Notes under the pieces: model-generated
The model's input: only the letters and a program-made list of their open reading frames with translations
Database searches by the model: none
Told to the model about the DNA's origin: nothing
Translations under genes and position numbers: made by a program
Assembly: GCF_015244675.1 (NCBI RefSeq)
Contig: NZ_JABCQO010000013.1
Span: 1-43,187 of the forward strand
Direction: 5' to 3'
DNA length: 43,187 nt
From: Gluconobacter cerevisiae
GTDB lineage: Bacteria; Pseudomonadota; Alphaproteobacteria; Acetobacterales; Acetobacteraceae
Shown here: piece by piece, positions 7,434 through 15,159 of the stretch
Layout: every line of letters begins with the position of its first letter
Numbering within the stretch: position 1 is the first letter of the stretch

Positions 7434-8414
7434 ATGCAGTCTTCCCACCCCGCCTCTGATGCCATTACCGTCAATAACCTCCGGAAAACCTACCGGATCC
7501 GCGAAGGAGGAAGCTGGCGCGGCAAAACACGTGAGATCGTGGCGCTGGACGGAATTTCTTTTTCTGTTCCCAAAGGCCAGATCGCCGGATTCATCGGCCC
7601 GAACGGTGCAGGAAAATCCACGGCTATCAAGATCCTGTCCGGAATCCTGCGTCCCACCTCCGGCGAAGTACAGGTGAACGGGCTGGTGCCCTGGACAAAC
7701 CGTGTGGCCCATGTCGCGCGGATCGGGGTTGTCTTCGGCCAACGTACCCAGCTCTGGTGGGATCTGTCGGTCGGTGAAGGTCTTGCCCTCCTGCGGGATA
7801 TTTACGGCGTCGATCCTGAACGCTTCGCCCGCAACCGCGCCCGTCTGGCTGATGCGCTCGATCTGGGCGGGATCATGGATCAGTCTGTCCGCCAGCTTTC
7901 GCTCGGACAAAGAATGCGCGCCGAAATCGCCGCCTCCCTCATCCACGACCCTGAAATCCTGATTCTCGATGAACCCACCATTGGCCTCGACGCACCGTCC
8001 AAACTCGCTGTCCGGGCGTTTGTCCATGAGCTTAGCCGGGACCGGGGCACGACGGTCCTGCTCACCACTCATGACATGCATGATATTGAAGCGCTGGCCG
8101 AACGTGTGATCGTCATCGGGCATGGTCGTATCCTTGCGGACAGTCCATTTGAGGACCTGCGCATGACAACCCTGTCCGAACGTATTCTCGAACTGGATTT
8201 CCATGGTACGCCGCCCGAACTGGCACTCCCGGCAGGAGCGGTCGAAACCTCCCGCGCACCACACAGCCTCACCATCACATTCGATCCGCGCCAGATCCCG
8301 GCCCCTGCCCTTGTTGCCCATGTTGGACATCTGCCTGGGCTCGACGATCTGAGGATCAGCCGCCCCTCGATCGAAGAGATCATCACACGCTTTTATGCGG
8401 ACCACGCAGCATGA
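7434..8414 (+). CDS. ABC-2 type exporter ATP-binding protein
   Basis: A 326-residue ABC ATPase, the energising subunit of an exporter encoded with the next two genes. All core motifs are present: Walker A GPNGAGKST at 55-63, Q-loop FGQRTQLWWD near 101-110, signature LSLGQRMRAE at 155-164, Walker B ILILDE at 175-180 and the H-loop TTHD. The WWDLSVGEG segment after the Q-loop is typical of the COG4586-like subgroup that pairs with two short ABC-2 permeases. About 90 residues follow the ATPase domain (DLRMTTLSERILELDF onward), a probable regulatory extension. Its stop overlaps the next start by 4 bp (ATGA), showing translational coupling. Relatives have been linked to export of antibiotics or cationic dyes (viologens); the substrate here is unknown. 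Confidence 0.9.
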   Translation: MQSSHPASDAITVNNLRKTYRIREGGSWRGKTREIVALDGISFSVPKGQIAGFIGPNGAGKSTAIKILSGILRPTSGEVQVNGLVPWTNRVAHVARIGVVFGQRTQLWWDLSVGEGLALLRDIYGVDPERFARNRARLADALDLGGIMDQSVRQLSLGQRMRAEIAASLIHDPEILILDEPTIGLDAPSKLAVRAFVHELSRDRGTTVLLTTHDMHDIEALAERVIVIGHGRILADSPFEDLRMTTLSERILELDFHGTPPELALPAGAVETSRAPHSLTITFDPRQIPAPALVAHVGHLPGLDDLRISRPSIEEIITRFYADHAA

Positions 8415-9235
8415 CGCTCCGCCCCTATCTCACGGCTTTCGGGCTGCAATGGAAGATTGGTCTGCGATACCGTATCGCGGTGGTGGCCGGACTGGCGGCG
8501 CAGATGTGGTTCGGCGCCGTAACGTTGATGGCTTATGCCTCTGTCTATCACGCCGCCCCGGACGTTCAGGCTCCGCTCTCGCTGCGACAGGCCATGACCT
8601 ACACCTGGATCCAGCAGTCCCTCTTCACACTTCTGCCGCTGGGCTGCCTGCCCGCCATCGGAGACGCCGCCAAAACAGGCGCCATCGTTTATGATCTGCT
8701 ACGCCCGGTCGATATGTGGAACTGGTGGCTGTCAGCCAGTCTGGCGCGTCTGCTGGGCAATGCCATACCCCGTGCAGTCCTGCTGGCCTGCGTGGCGGGT
8801 CCGCTGGCCATGCTGGTCGGTCTCGGAGCATGGAGCCTCGCGCCACCAGCGGATCTGGCGGCGGCGGGACTGTCGCTGATTTCCATCACGCTTGGCGCAC
8901 TGCTTTCAGCTACCATCGTCATGTGGTGGAATATACTGACAGCCCGCACGCTCTCCCCACTCGGCAGCTACGCCGTCGGAACGCCACTGGCCGTGCTGCT
9001 GTCGGGAATGCTCCTGCCGCTGCCGCTCTATCCCGACTGGATCCGCCCCTTCCTGCTCGCACAGCCTTTTGCCGGAATTACCGACATTCCCATCCGCATC
9101 TATCTGGGCACGCCCATTCCGGGGGGCGTCGCAACCGGGCTGGGCCTTCAGCTTTTCTGGCTGACGGCACTGACCCTTCTCGGACGCCTGTGGATGCGCC
9201 AGACGGTCAACCGACTGGAGGTGCAGGGTGCCTGA
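8411..9235 (+). CDS. ABC-2 family permease, first subunit
   Basis: A 274-residue inner-membrane protein with about six hydrophobic segments and a short cytoplasmic N-terminus (MTLRPYLTAFGLQWKIGLRYR). It resembles the first permease of three-gene ABC-2 exporters (COG4587-like). The middle segment contains DLLRPVDMWNWWLSASLARLLGN, a loop preceding a membrane helix that in this family faces the ATPase. The start overlaps the ATPase stop by 4 bp and its own stop is overlapped by the next gene, so the three proteins should be made in fixed proportion. No substrate-binding protein is encoded nearby, which supports export rather than import. Confidence 0.83.
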   Translation: MTLRPYLTAFGLQWKIGLRYRIAVVAGLAAQMWFGAVTLMAYASVYHAAPDVQAPLSLRQAMTYTWIQQSLFTLLPLGCLPAIGDAAKTGAIVYDLLRPVDMWNWWLSASLARLLGNAIPRAVLLACVAGPLAMLVGLGAWSLAPPADLAAAGLSLISITLGALLSATIVMWWNILTARTLSPLGSYAVGTPLAVLLSGMLLPLPLYPDWIRPFLLAQPFAGITDIPIRIYLGTPIPGGVATGLGLQLFWLTALTLLGRLWMRQTVNRLEVQGA

Positions 9236-10058
9236 CATGACACATACCCCTCGCACGCTCAGCGCCCTTGGTCTCTATCGCCGCATGGCAAGTGCCTCGA
9301 TCGTGGCGCAACTCCGCTATCCCGGCACATTCGCCATTCAGGCCATCGGCAATTTCGTCACGACCCTGCTCGGCTTCTTCGGCATCTGGAGCCTGTTCAG
9401 ACGCTTCGGTAGCATTGCCGGCTGGGATATCGGCACGGTCGCCGTTCTTTATGGCCTTGTGAACGTGGCATTTGCCGTGGCCGAAACGCTGGGGCGCGGC
9501 TTCGAGGTCTTTGGCGGCGAGTACGTCCGCACCGGAAGCTTCGACCGCCTGCTCCTGCGGCCACGCTCGACCCTGCTTCTGCTTCTGGGCCACGAACTGC
9601 GCCTGCGCCCCATAGGACGTTTCCTTCAGGGCGCGTTCGTTCTCATCGCGGGATTATGGCTTGCCCCACACGTCCAGTGGAGCGCCGTTCTGGTTCTGCC
9701 GCTCGCCATCGCAGGCGGCGCAGCCATGTTCCTCGGCGTCCTGATCGGACAGGCCGCACTGTGCTTCATCACGGTCGAGGGGCTGGAAGTTGTGAATGTC
9801 CTGACATACGGCGGCGTCGAGGCCGGACAATACCCACTGACCATGTTCGGCCGTTGGCTCCGGCGGTTCATAACGTTCGTCCTGCCACTCGCAGCAGTCT
9901 GCTACTATCCGGCTCTGTTCAGTCTCAATCACCCAGACCCGCTGGGTATGCCGATATGGATCGGCGCCCTGTCTCCGATTGCAGGCTTTGTCTTTCTCGG
10001 CGTCATGGTCCTGATATGGAACCGGGCAGTTGCAGGCTACGTCTCCAGCGGAAGCTGA
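9228..10058 (+). CDS. ABC-2 family permease, second subunit
   Basis: A 276-residue inner-membrane protein with about six hydrophobic segments, similar in layout to the second permease (COG3694-like) of the same exporter type. Visible features are LYRRMASASIVAQLRYPGTF at the N-terminus, a FGGEYVRTGSFDRLLLRPRSTL coupling-loop region near residues 103-124, and the terminal PLAAVCYYPALFSL motif common in this family. The GTG at 9228 is chosen over the ATG at 9237 because GGAGG at 9217-9221 is 6 nt upstream of the GTG; this gives an 8-bp overlap with the preceding gene. It probably forms a heterodimeric channel with the preceding permease. It ends 9 nt from the convergent HpxZ-like gene. Confidence 0.83.
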   Translation: MPDMTHTPRTLSALGLYRRMASASIVAQLRYPGTFAIQAIGNFVTTLLGFFGIWSLFRRFGSIAGWDIGTVAVLYGLVNVAFAVAETLGRGFEVFGGEYVRTGSFDRLLLRPRSTLLLLLGHELRLRPIGRFLQGAFVLIAGLWLAPHVQWSAVLVLPLAIAGGAAMFLGVLIGQAALCFITVEGLEVVNVLTYGGVEAGQYPLTMFGRWLRRFITFVLPLAAVCYYPALFSLNHPDPLGMPIWIGALSPIAGFVFLGVMVLIWNRAVAGYVSSGS

Positions 10059-10067
10059 TTGCCGCGC

Positions 10068-10472
10068 TTAAGATCCCGTGCCCATCAGCGACACATGCGC
10101 GGCAATGATCTTCCATCCATCGGGCGTGCGGAACCAGGTCTGGCTCTGACGCCCGATCTTCTCAGCCCCGATGCGCCGGAACTCCAGATCCACCGTCGCC
10201 ACATCCTGCCCCACAGCCGTAATGACACGACGCAGGACCTCCCGCGGCGGTGACCCTCCCGCCCGCGCCCGGCGGAAGGCCTGGATTTCCTCAAACCCGT
10301 AGAGATTCTCCCCCACACCGTAACGAACCGTTTCCGCACCTTCGTAAAAAAATGCGTCCAGTTCGTGCAGGATATTCTCGCTCAACGCCTTTTCATAACG
10401 ATCGGACATCGCAGTCACCTCCACACAAACCTGAGGATCATTCAGCGCAGGAAAAGACTTCAGCGTCATCAT
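10068..10472 (-). CDS. HpxZ/AtzH-like (DUF3225) small protein
   Basis: A 134-residue protein with an NTF2/SnoaL-like alpha+beta cone, closest by pattern to the DUF3225 family (HpxZ of oxalurate catabolism, AtzH). Diagnostic stretches are ETVRYGVGENLYGFEEIQAF, REVLRRVIT, DVATVDLEFRR and the C-terminal GRQSQTWFRTPDGWKIIAAHVS. HpxZ relatives assist amidase steps in purine-ring nitrogen use, and AtzH helps biuret or allophanate breakdown. No amidase or ureide gene is next to this copy, so a role there is uncertain. The frame is open to 10547; the ATG at 10472 is preferred because GGAG lies 5 nt upstream and homologous proteins begin just before the NDPQVCVEVTAM helix. It is convergent with the ABC exporter. 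Confidence 0.8.
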   Translation of the reverse strand: MMTLKSFPALNDPQVCVEVTAMSDRYEKALSENILHELDAFFYEGAETVRYGVGENLYGFEEIQAFRRARAGGSPPREVLRRVITAVGQDVATVDLEFRRIGAEKIGRQSQTWFRTPDGWKIIAAHVSLMGTGS

Positions 10473-10749
10473 TATGTCTCCGGCAGGCCTGTCAGAAAGA
10501 GTTTTTCCATCCACACAGAACATATCATTCCACAGAAAAATCTCCATCTGGGGAGATGTCGGAAAGTAACGGAAGTCTATATTAATTTTTATAAATATAG
10601 ATTCATCCGTTCAAATCATAAAAAATTTTTAACAGATTCTGAAAAGTAAAAAACAATCCATAAATCACGATTTAAAAGACGTTATATTTCATCCCTCCTA
10701 TTGTCCCGGTTTCCCTTCCTTGCTCAAAATCTGTTGGGAACCGAGCTGA
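10473..10749. other. Divergent intergenic region before the RND operon
   Basis: 277 nt between the HpxZ-like gene and the RND operon, strongly AT-rich after 10570. It holds two inverted repeats: ATCTCC-N6-GGAGAT at 10540-10557 and TCTATATT-N10-AATATAGA at 10576-10601. Either could be an operator for a regulator encoded elsewhere, since no regulator gene adjoins the efflux operon. No coding frame with a ribosome-binding site is seen. Confidence 0.4.
10576..10601. promoter_or_regulatory. Inverted repeat, candidate operator of the efflux operon
   Basis: TCTATATT at 10576-10583 and AATATAGA at 10594-10601 are exact reverse complements separated by 10 nt. The site is about 150 nt upstream of the RND pump start, within an AT-rich promoter-like region. 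The size resembles sites of dimeric repressors, but AT-rich repeats also arise by chance. Confidence 0.3.
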
Positions 10750-13700
10750 ATGAATGCCATCGTCGTCACCGCGCTAAGGCGACCGCTCACCTTTGTCGTC
10801 CTGTCGATCATGATCGTGCTGCTTGGCGTGATGTCGATCTTCAAGACGCCGACCGATGTTTTTCCAAACATCAAGGTTCCGGTAGTCGCGGCAATCTGGA
10901 CCTATCCGGGGCTCCTGCCTCAGGAATTTGCAGGCCGTATCACCTATAACTTCGAACTGGCCGTTACCACGACCGTTCAGAACATCGAGCATATGGAGTC
11001 CAGCTCCTATTACGGCCGCTCGATCGTCAATCTCTATTTCCAGCCCGGAACATCGGTCGGCACCGCCGAAGCCGAAGTGTCGGCCATCGCACAGACCGTG
11101 CTGCTCGGGCTCCCGCCCAAGGTGCCGGCGCCGATGATCGTGGCCCTGAACCCCTCACAGGTTCCGGTCATTGCGCTTCAGATGACGTCTGACAAACAGA
11201 CGCCGTCCGATCTCTTCAAGCTCGGTGTCATTCGCGTTCGTCCGCTTCTCGCCACGGTTCCCGGCGCCATCGTCGCCCATCCTTATGGCGGCATGGACAG
11301 CTTCGTCATGGTCTCTCTGGACCAGAAGCAGCTTCAGGCTCATCACCTCTCCGCCGCAGACGTTCAGGCCGCCCTGACCGCCCAGAATATCGTTCTGCCA
11401 GCAGGTGACCAGAAGATCGACGCAACGGACTGGATGGTCCAGACCAATGCCGCTCCTGAATCCATGGACGATATCGCCAATATTCCGGTCAAGCGCGTTG
11501 GCAATGCGGTCATCTATGTGCGCGATGTGGCCTCGGTCTATCGCGGTGGCCATCCCCAGACGAACCTCGTGCTGGTCAAAGGCCGCCAGGGCGTCGAGAT
11601 GATCACCCAAAAGGGCGGTACGGCTTCCACGCTCGATGTGGTCGCGGCTACCAAGGCCCTGCTTCCGCGCCTGAAAGCAATCCTGCCTCCTGACGTCCAT
11701 ATCTCCATCCTGTCCGACGCCTCCATCATGGTGAAGGATCAGATCAAGGATGTGGTTCAGGAAATGATCACCGCGTCGTTCCTGACCGGGATCGTGGTTC
11801 TGCTCTTCCTTGGCTCCTGGCGTTCGACAGTCATCATCGCGACTTCAATTCCCCTCGCCATCCTGTGCTCGATCATAGCGCTTGGCTGGGCCGGTCAGTC
11901 GATCAACGTCATGACACTCGGCGGTCTGGCACTCGCAGTCGGCATCCTCGTGGACGATGCTACGGTGATGATCGAGAACATCGACGTTCACCTTGAAATG
12001 GGCAAGGATCTCGAAACCGCCATCATCGATGCGGCAAACCAGATCGTTATCGCGACTTTCGTTTCCACGACCTGCATCTGCATCGTCTGGCTGCCGCTGT
12101 TCGAGCTGGATGGCGTCGCAGGCTATCTCTTTATGCCGATGGCCCTTGCCATCATGTTCGCGATGATCGCGTCCTTCATCCTGTCGCGAACTCTCGTTCC
12201 GACCATGGCGAAGTACCTTCTCGCAGGCCATGTGCATCACCCCGTCGGCGCGCCCGGCCCCGATGAAGACCCGCACGGTATCCATGACTCTGCGATCGAC
12301 ATCCCGAACCCGCACGCAACCCAGCGCCCGCCATCAGGCTTCTTCAGCCGCTTTCAGAAAGGCTTCGAGGCACGCTTCACCAGCTTCCGTGAAGGATACA
12401 ACACGGTCCTCACACGCTGCGTGGAACGCCGTGGTGCTTTTGTCGGCATCTTCATGGTGCTCTCCATCGCGTCCATGGGGCTCTATTTCGTCGCTGGACG
12501 GGACTTCTTCCCCGAAGTGAAATCCGATGCCCTCCAGATGCACATGCGTGCACCACTGGGAACGCGAATTGAAGTCGCAGGCCGTATCGCCGCACTCGTG
12601 GACGATCGCATCAACCAGCTTCTGCCGGGCAAGGTCGAGAACATCATTTCGAATTGCGGCCTTCCCGAAGGACCGCATAACCAGGCCTTCATCCCGACCC
12701 CATCCATCGGGACGCAGGATTGCGATCTGACGATTGCCCTGAAGAATGCTCAGTCCCCCGTCTGGGATTACCGCGCCCTTCTGCGCAAGGACCTCTCCAA
12801 GCGCTTCCCGGGAACGGTCTTCACCTTCCAGCCTGCGGATCTGACGAACAAGATCCTGAACTTCGGCTCCGCCGCCCCCATCGACATCCAGCTTTCCGGC
12901 CCGGATGCCATGGAGAACTACAACTACGCCAAGCACCTGATCGGGCTGATCCGCCAGATCCCGGGTACGGCAGACGTGAACATCCAGCAAACGATGTCCA
13001 CGCCAACACTGATGGTGAATGGCAACCGAACCTTCAGTCAGGCAACCGGTGTGACGGAAAACGATCTTGCAACCAACGAACTGCTGACACTTGCCGGTTC
13101 CGGCGTCGTGGATCCGCAGTTCTGGCTTGACCCGGTCGACAATGTCACCTTCCCGCTCAACGTCTACACGTCACAGGACCAGCTCACCCATCTCAATGAC
13201 CTGTTGACCATCCCGGTCGACAAGGGAGACGGCGATCCCAACGACAAAACCCAGCTTCTGGGCGCCATTGCCAATGTCGTGGCAGCTGGCACCCCGGGCG
13301 AAGTCTCGCACTACAACTCGATGTCCGAAATCGACATCTATGTGAACATCGAAGGCACCGATATGGGTTCCGTGCTAGACAAGGTGCGTCAGGTCGTCGC
13401 CCACGACGATCATAACAAGCCGACCTCCGCCGAAGTCGATATCCACGGTCAGGCCACAACGATGGCAAGCGCCTACAAACAGCTTATCATCGGTCTCGCG
13501 ATCTCGATCGTCCTGATCTATCTGCTGATCGTGGTGAACTTCCAGTCCTGGCTGGACCCGTTCATCATCATCACAGCCCTTCCGGGCGCACTGGGCGGCA
13601 TCGCGTGGGCTCTATTCCTCACACAGACACGCCTGTCCGTCCCGGCTCTGACGGGTGCCATCATGTGCATGGGAACCGCAACCGCGAACTCGATCCTCGT

Positions 13701-13974
13701 GGTGTCCTTTGCCCGTGAACGCCTCGAAATCCACGGCGATGCGCTCAGGGCCGCTATCGAAGCCGGTTATGGCCGTATCCGCCCGGTCATCATGACCGCG
13801 CTGGCCATGGTTGTGGGCATGATCCCGATGGCCATGTCGAATTCAACCAACGCGCCTCTCGGTCGCGCCGTGATCGGCGGACTGATCGTCGCAACGATCT
13901 CGACCCTCCTCTTCGTTCCCTGCGTCTACGCAATCCTCCACAACCGCACATCGCGTCAGAAGGAAATCGCCTGA
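10750..13974 (+). CDS. RND efflux pump, inner-membrane transporter subunit
   Basis: A 1074-residue RND-superfamily transporter, the proton-driven pump of a tripartite efflux system, nearest in pattern to the HAE1/AcrB type. The first helix follows the N-terminal MNAIVVTALRRP. Two large periplasmic loops and about twelve membrane helices are evident, with the paired aspartates of helix 4 at 402-403 in GILVDDATVMIEN. The lysine that HAE1 pumps carry in helix 10 (Lys940 in AcrB) is replaced by alanine at 979 in GTATANSILVV. A His/Pro/Asp-rich stretch (about 494-522) lies in the cytoplasmic loop between the two halves. The gene leads an operon: its stop shares one base with the adaptor start. Substrate is unknown; proteins of this subgroup are often annotated only as efflux permeases. 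Confidence 0.9.
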   Translation: MNAIVVTALRRPLTFVVLSIMIVLLGVMSIFKTPTDVFPNIKVPVVAAIWTYPGLLPQEFAGRITYNFELAVTTTVQNIEHMESSSYYGRSIVNLYFQPGTSVGTAEAEVSAIAQTVLLGLPPKVPAPMIVALNPSQVPVIALQMTSDKQTPSDLFKLGVIRVRPLLATVPGAIVAHPYGGMDSFVMVSLDQKQLQAHHLSAADVQAALTAQNIVLPAGDQKIDATDWMVQTNAAPESMDDIANIPVKRVGNAVIYVRDVASVYRGGHPQTNLVLVKGRQGVEMITQKGGTASTLDVVAATKALLPRLKAILPPDVHISILSDASIMVKDQIKDVVQEMITASFLTGIVVLLFLGSWRSTVIIATSIPLAILCSIIALGWAGQSINVMTLGGLALAVGILVDDATVMIENIDVHLEMGKDLETAIIDAANQIVIATFVSTTCICIVWLPLFELDGVAGYLFMPMALAIMFAMIASFILSRTLVPTMAKYLLAGHVHHPVGAPGPDEDPHGIHDSAIDIPNPHATQRPPSGFFSRFQKGFEARFTSFREGYNTVLTRCVERRGAFVGIFMVLSIASMGLYFVAGRDFFPEVKSDALQMHMRAPLGTRIEVAGRIAALVDDRINQLLPGKVENIISNCGLPEGPHNQAFIPTPSIGTQDCDLTIALKNAQSPVWDYRALLRKDLSKRFPGTVFTFQPADLTNKILNFGSAAPIDIQLSGPDAMENYNYAKHLIGLIRQIPGTADVNIQQTMSTPTLMVNGNRTFSQATGVTENDLATNELLTLAGSGVVDPQFWLDPVDNVTFPLNVYTSQDQLTHLNDLLTIPVDKGDGDPNDKTQLLGAIANVVAAGTPGEVSHYNSMSEIDIYVNIEGTDMGSVLDKVRQVVAHDDHNKPTSAEVDIHGQATTMASAYKQLIIGLAISIVLIYLLIVVNFQSWLDPFIIITALPGALGGIAWALFLTQTRLSVPALTGAIMCMGTATANSILVVSFARERLEIHGDALRAAIEAGYGRIRPVIMTALAMVVGMIPMAMSNSTNAPLGRAVIGGLIVATISTLLFVPCVYAILHNRTSRQKEIA

Positions 13975-15158
13975 TGGCTACCTCCCCCAAAATCATCGCC
14001 GCTGCGGGAGGGTGCCTCCTCGCGCTCTATGTCGGCTATATCGTCGTTGACCGCATTCATGTCTCTACTGCCCTTGCAGCAGAGACGAAGGAAAACGCTC
14101 TGCCCGACGTTGCCGTCGTCAAGCCGATCCAGTCCCCCAAAAAGGTCGCCCTGACGCTGCCCGGCAACATCGATGCCTGGTATCAGGCGCCGATCTATCC
14201 GCAGGTCTCGGGCTATGTGAAGATGTGGTACAAAGACTACGGCGCCCGCGTGAAGCAGGGTGACGTTCTGGCTGAGATCAACGCCCCGGCACTGGACGCG
14301 CAATACGCACAGGCGAAGGCCGACCTCGCGTCGATCATGGCAAAGTACAACCTGTCCAACGTCACGCTCCAGCGTTGGCAGGCCATGGGTCGTTCCCAGT
14401 CCGTCTCGGGGCAGTCTGTTTCTGTCGCACAGGCCGACCAGCAGTCCGCCAAGGCGCAGGTTGAGGCTGCCGAACGCAATGTTGCGCACTTCGAAGCGCT
14501 CGAACGCTTCAAGACGATCGTCGCGCCCTTTGATGGCATCGTGACTTCGCGTGACATCAACGTCGGCGACTATGTCCATGACGGCGGCGGCAACCTCAAC
14601 GCTGCGGGCGCGGCCTCCGAGCTTTTCACCGTCGCAGATGTACACAAGCTGCGTCTGTTCGTCTCCGTGCCGGAAGTCTTCCAGTATGTTCTTCAGCCGG
14701 ACATCACGGCTGAAGTCACCGTTCCGCAGTTCAAGGACCGCAAGTTCACGGCGAACTTCCTGACGACCGCACGCGGCTATGATCCGAACACCCGGACCTC
14801 CACCACAGAATTCGAAATGGACAATCCGAACGAAGTCCTGTGGCCGGGCACCTTCGCTTCGGTGGAGCTCAAGGCGAACAACGAGAATTCGCATCTCTAC
14901 GAAGTTCCCACCAGTGCTCTGGTCTTTCAGGAAAAGGGCATGCAGCTCGCAGTTGTGCGGGACGACAACACAGTCCATTTCCAGAACGTGACGGTCGGAC
15001 GCATGGCCGATACGGCAACGGAAATTCAGGCTGGTATCGGCCCGAACGACCGCGTGATCGCCAATCCGCCCGCAGATGTGCTCGAAGGCGACAAGGTCAA
15101 TGTGACCGTGCCGCAGCGCGGCTACAACCAGTCCGGCTTCGGAAAAGAGAACGAGTAA
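13974..15158 (+). CDS. RND efflux periplasmic adaptor (membrane fusion protein)
   Basis: A 394-residue HlyD/AcrA-type adaptor linking the inner-membrane pump to the outer-membrane channel. It has an N-terminal hydrophobic anchor (IIAAAGGCLLALYVGYIVV), a lipoyl-like half with VSGYVKMWYKDYGARVKQGDVLAEI near residues 78-100, an alpha-helical hairpin (about 105-165), the second lipoyl half with FKTIVAPFDGIVTSRDINVGDYV, and beta-barrel and membrane-proximal domains (LFVSVPE, TEFEMDNPNEVLWPGTFASVEL). No lipobox is seen, so anchoring is probably by the N-terminal helix. The ATG uses the final A of the pump gene stop codon, so the two are coupled. It ends 1 nt before the next start. Confidence 0.92.
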   Translation: MATSPKIIAAAGGCLLALYVGYIVVDRIHVSTALAAETKENALPDVAVVKPIQSPKKVALTLPGNIDAWYQAPIYPQVSGYVKMWYKDYGARVKQGDVLAEINAPALDAQYAQAKADLASIMAKYNLSNVTLQRWQAMGRSQSVSGQSVSVAQADQQSAKAQVEAAERNVAHFEALERFKTIVAPFDGIVTSRDINVGDYVHDGGGNLNAAGAASELFTVADVHKLRLFVSVPEVFQYVLQPDITAEVTVPQFKDRKFTANFLTTARGYDPNTRTSTTEFEMDNPNEVLWPGTFASVELKANNENSHLYEVPTSALVFQEKGMQLAVVRDDNTVHFQNVTVGRMADTATEIQAGIGPNDRVIANPPADVLEGDKVNVTVPQRGYNQSGFGKENE

Positions 15159-15159
15159 G

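Noticed and set aside
7410-8405. Antisense frame of 331 codons opposite the ABC ATPase
   Set aside because: The plus-strand ATPase has every core motif; the antisense product is polar and unrecognisable.
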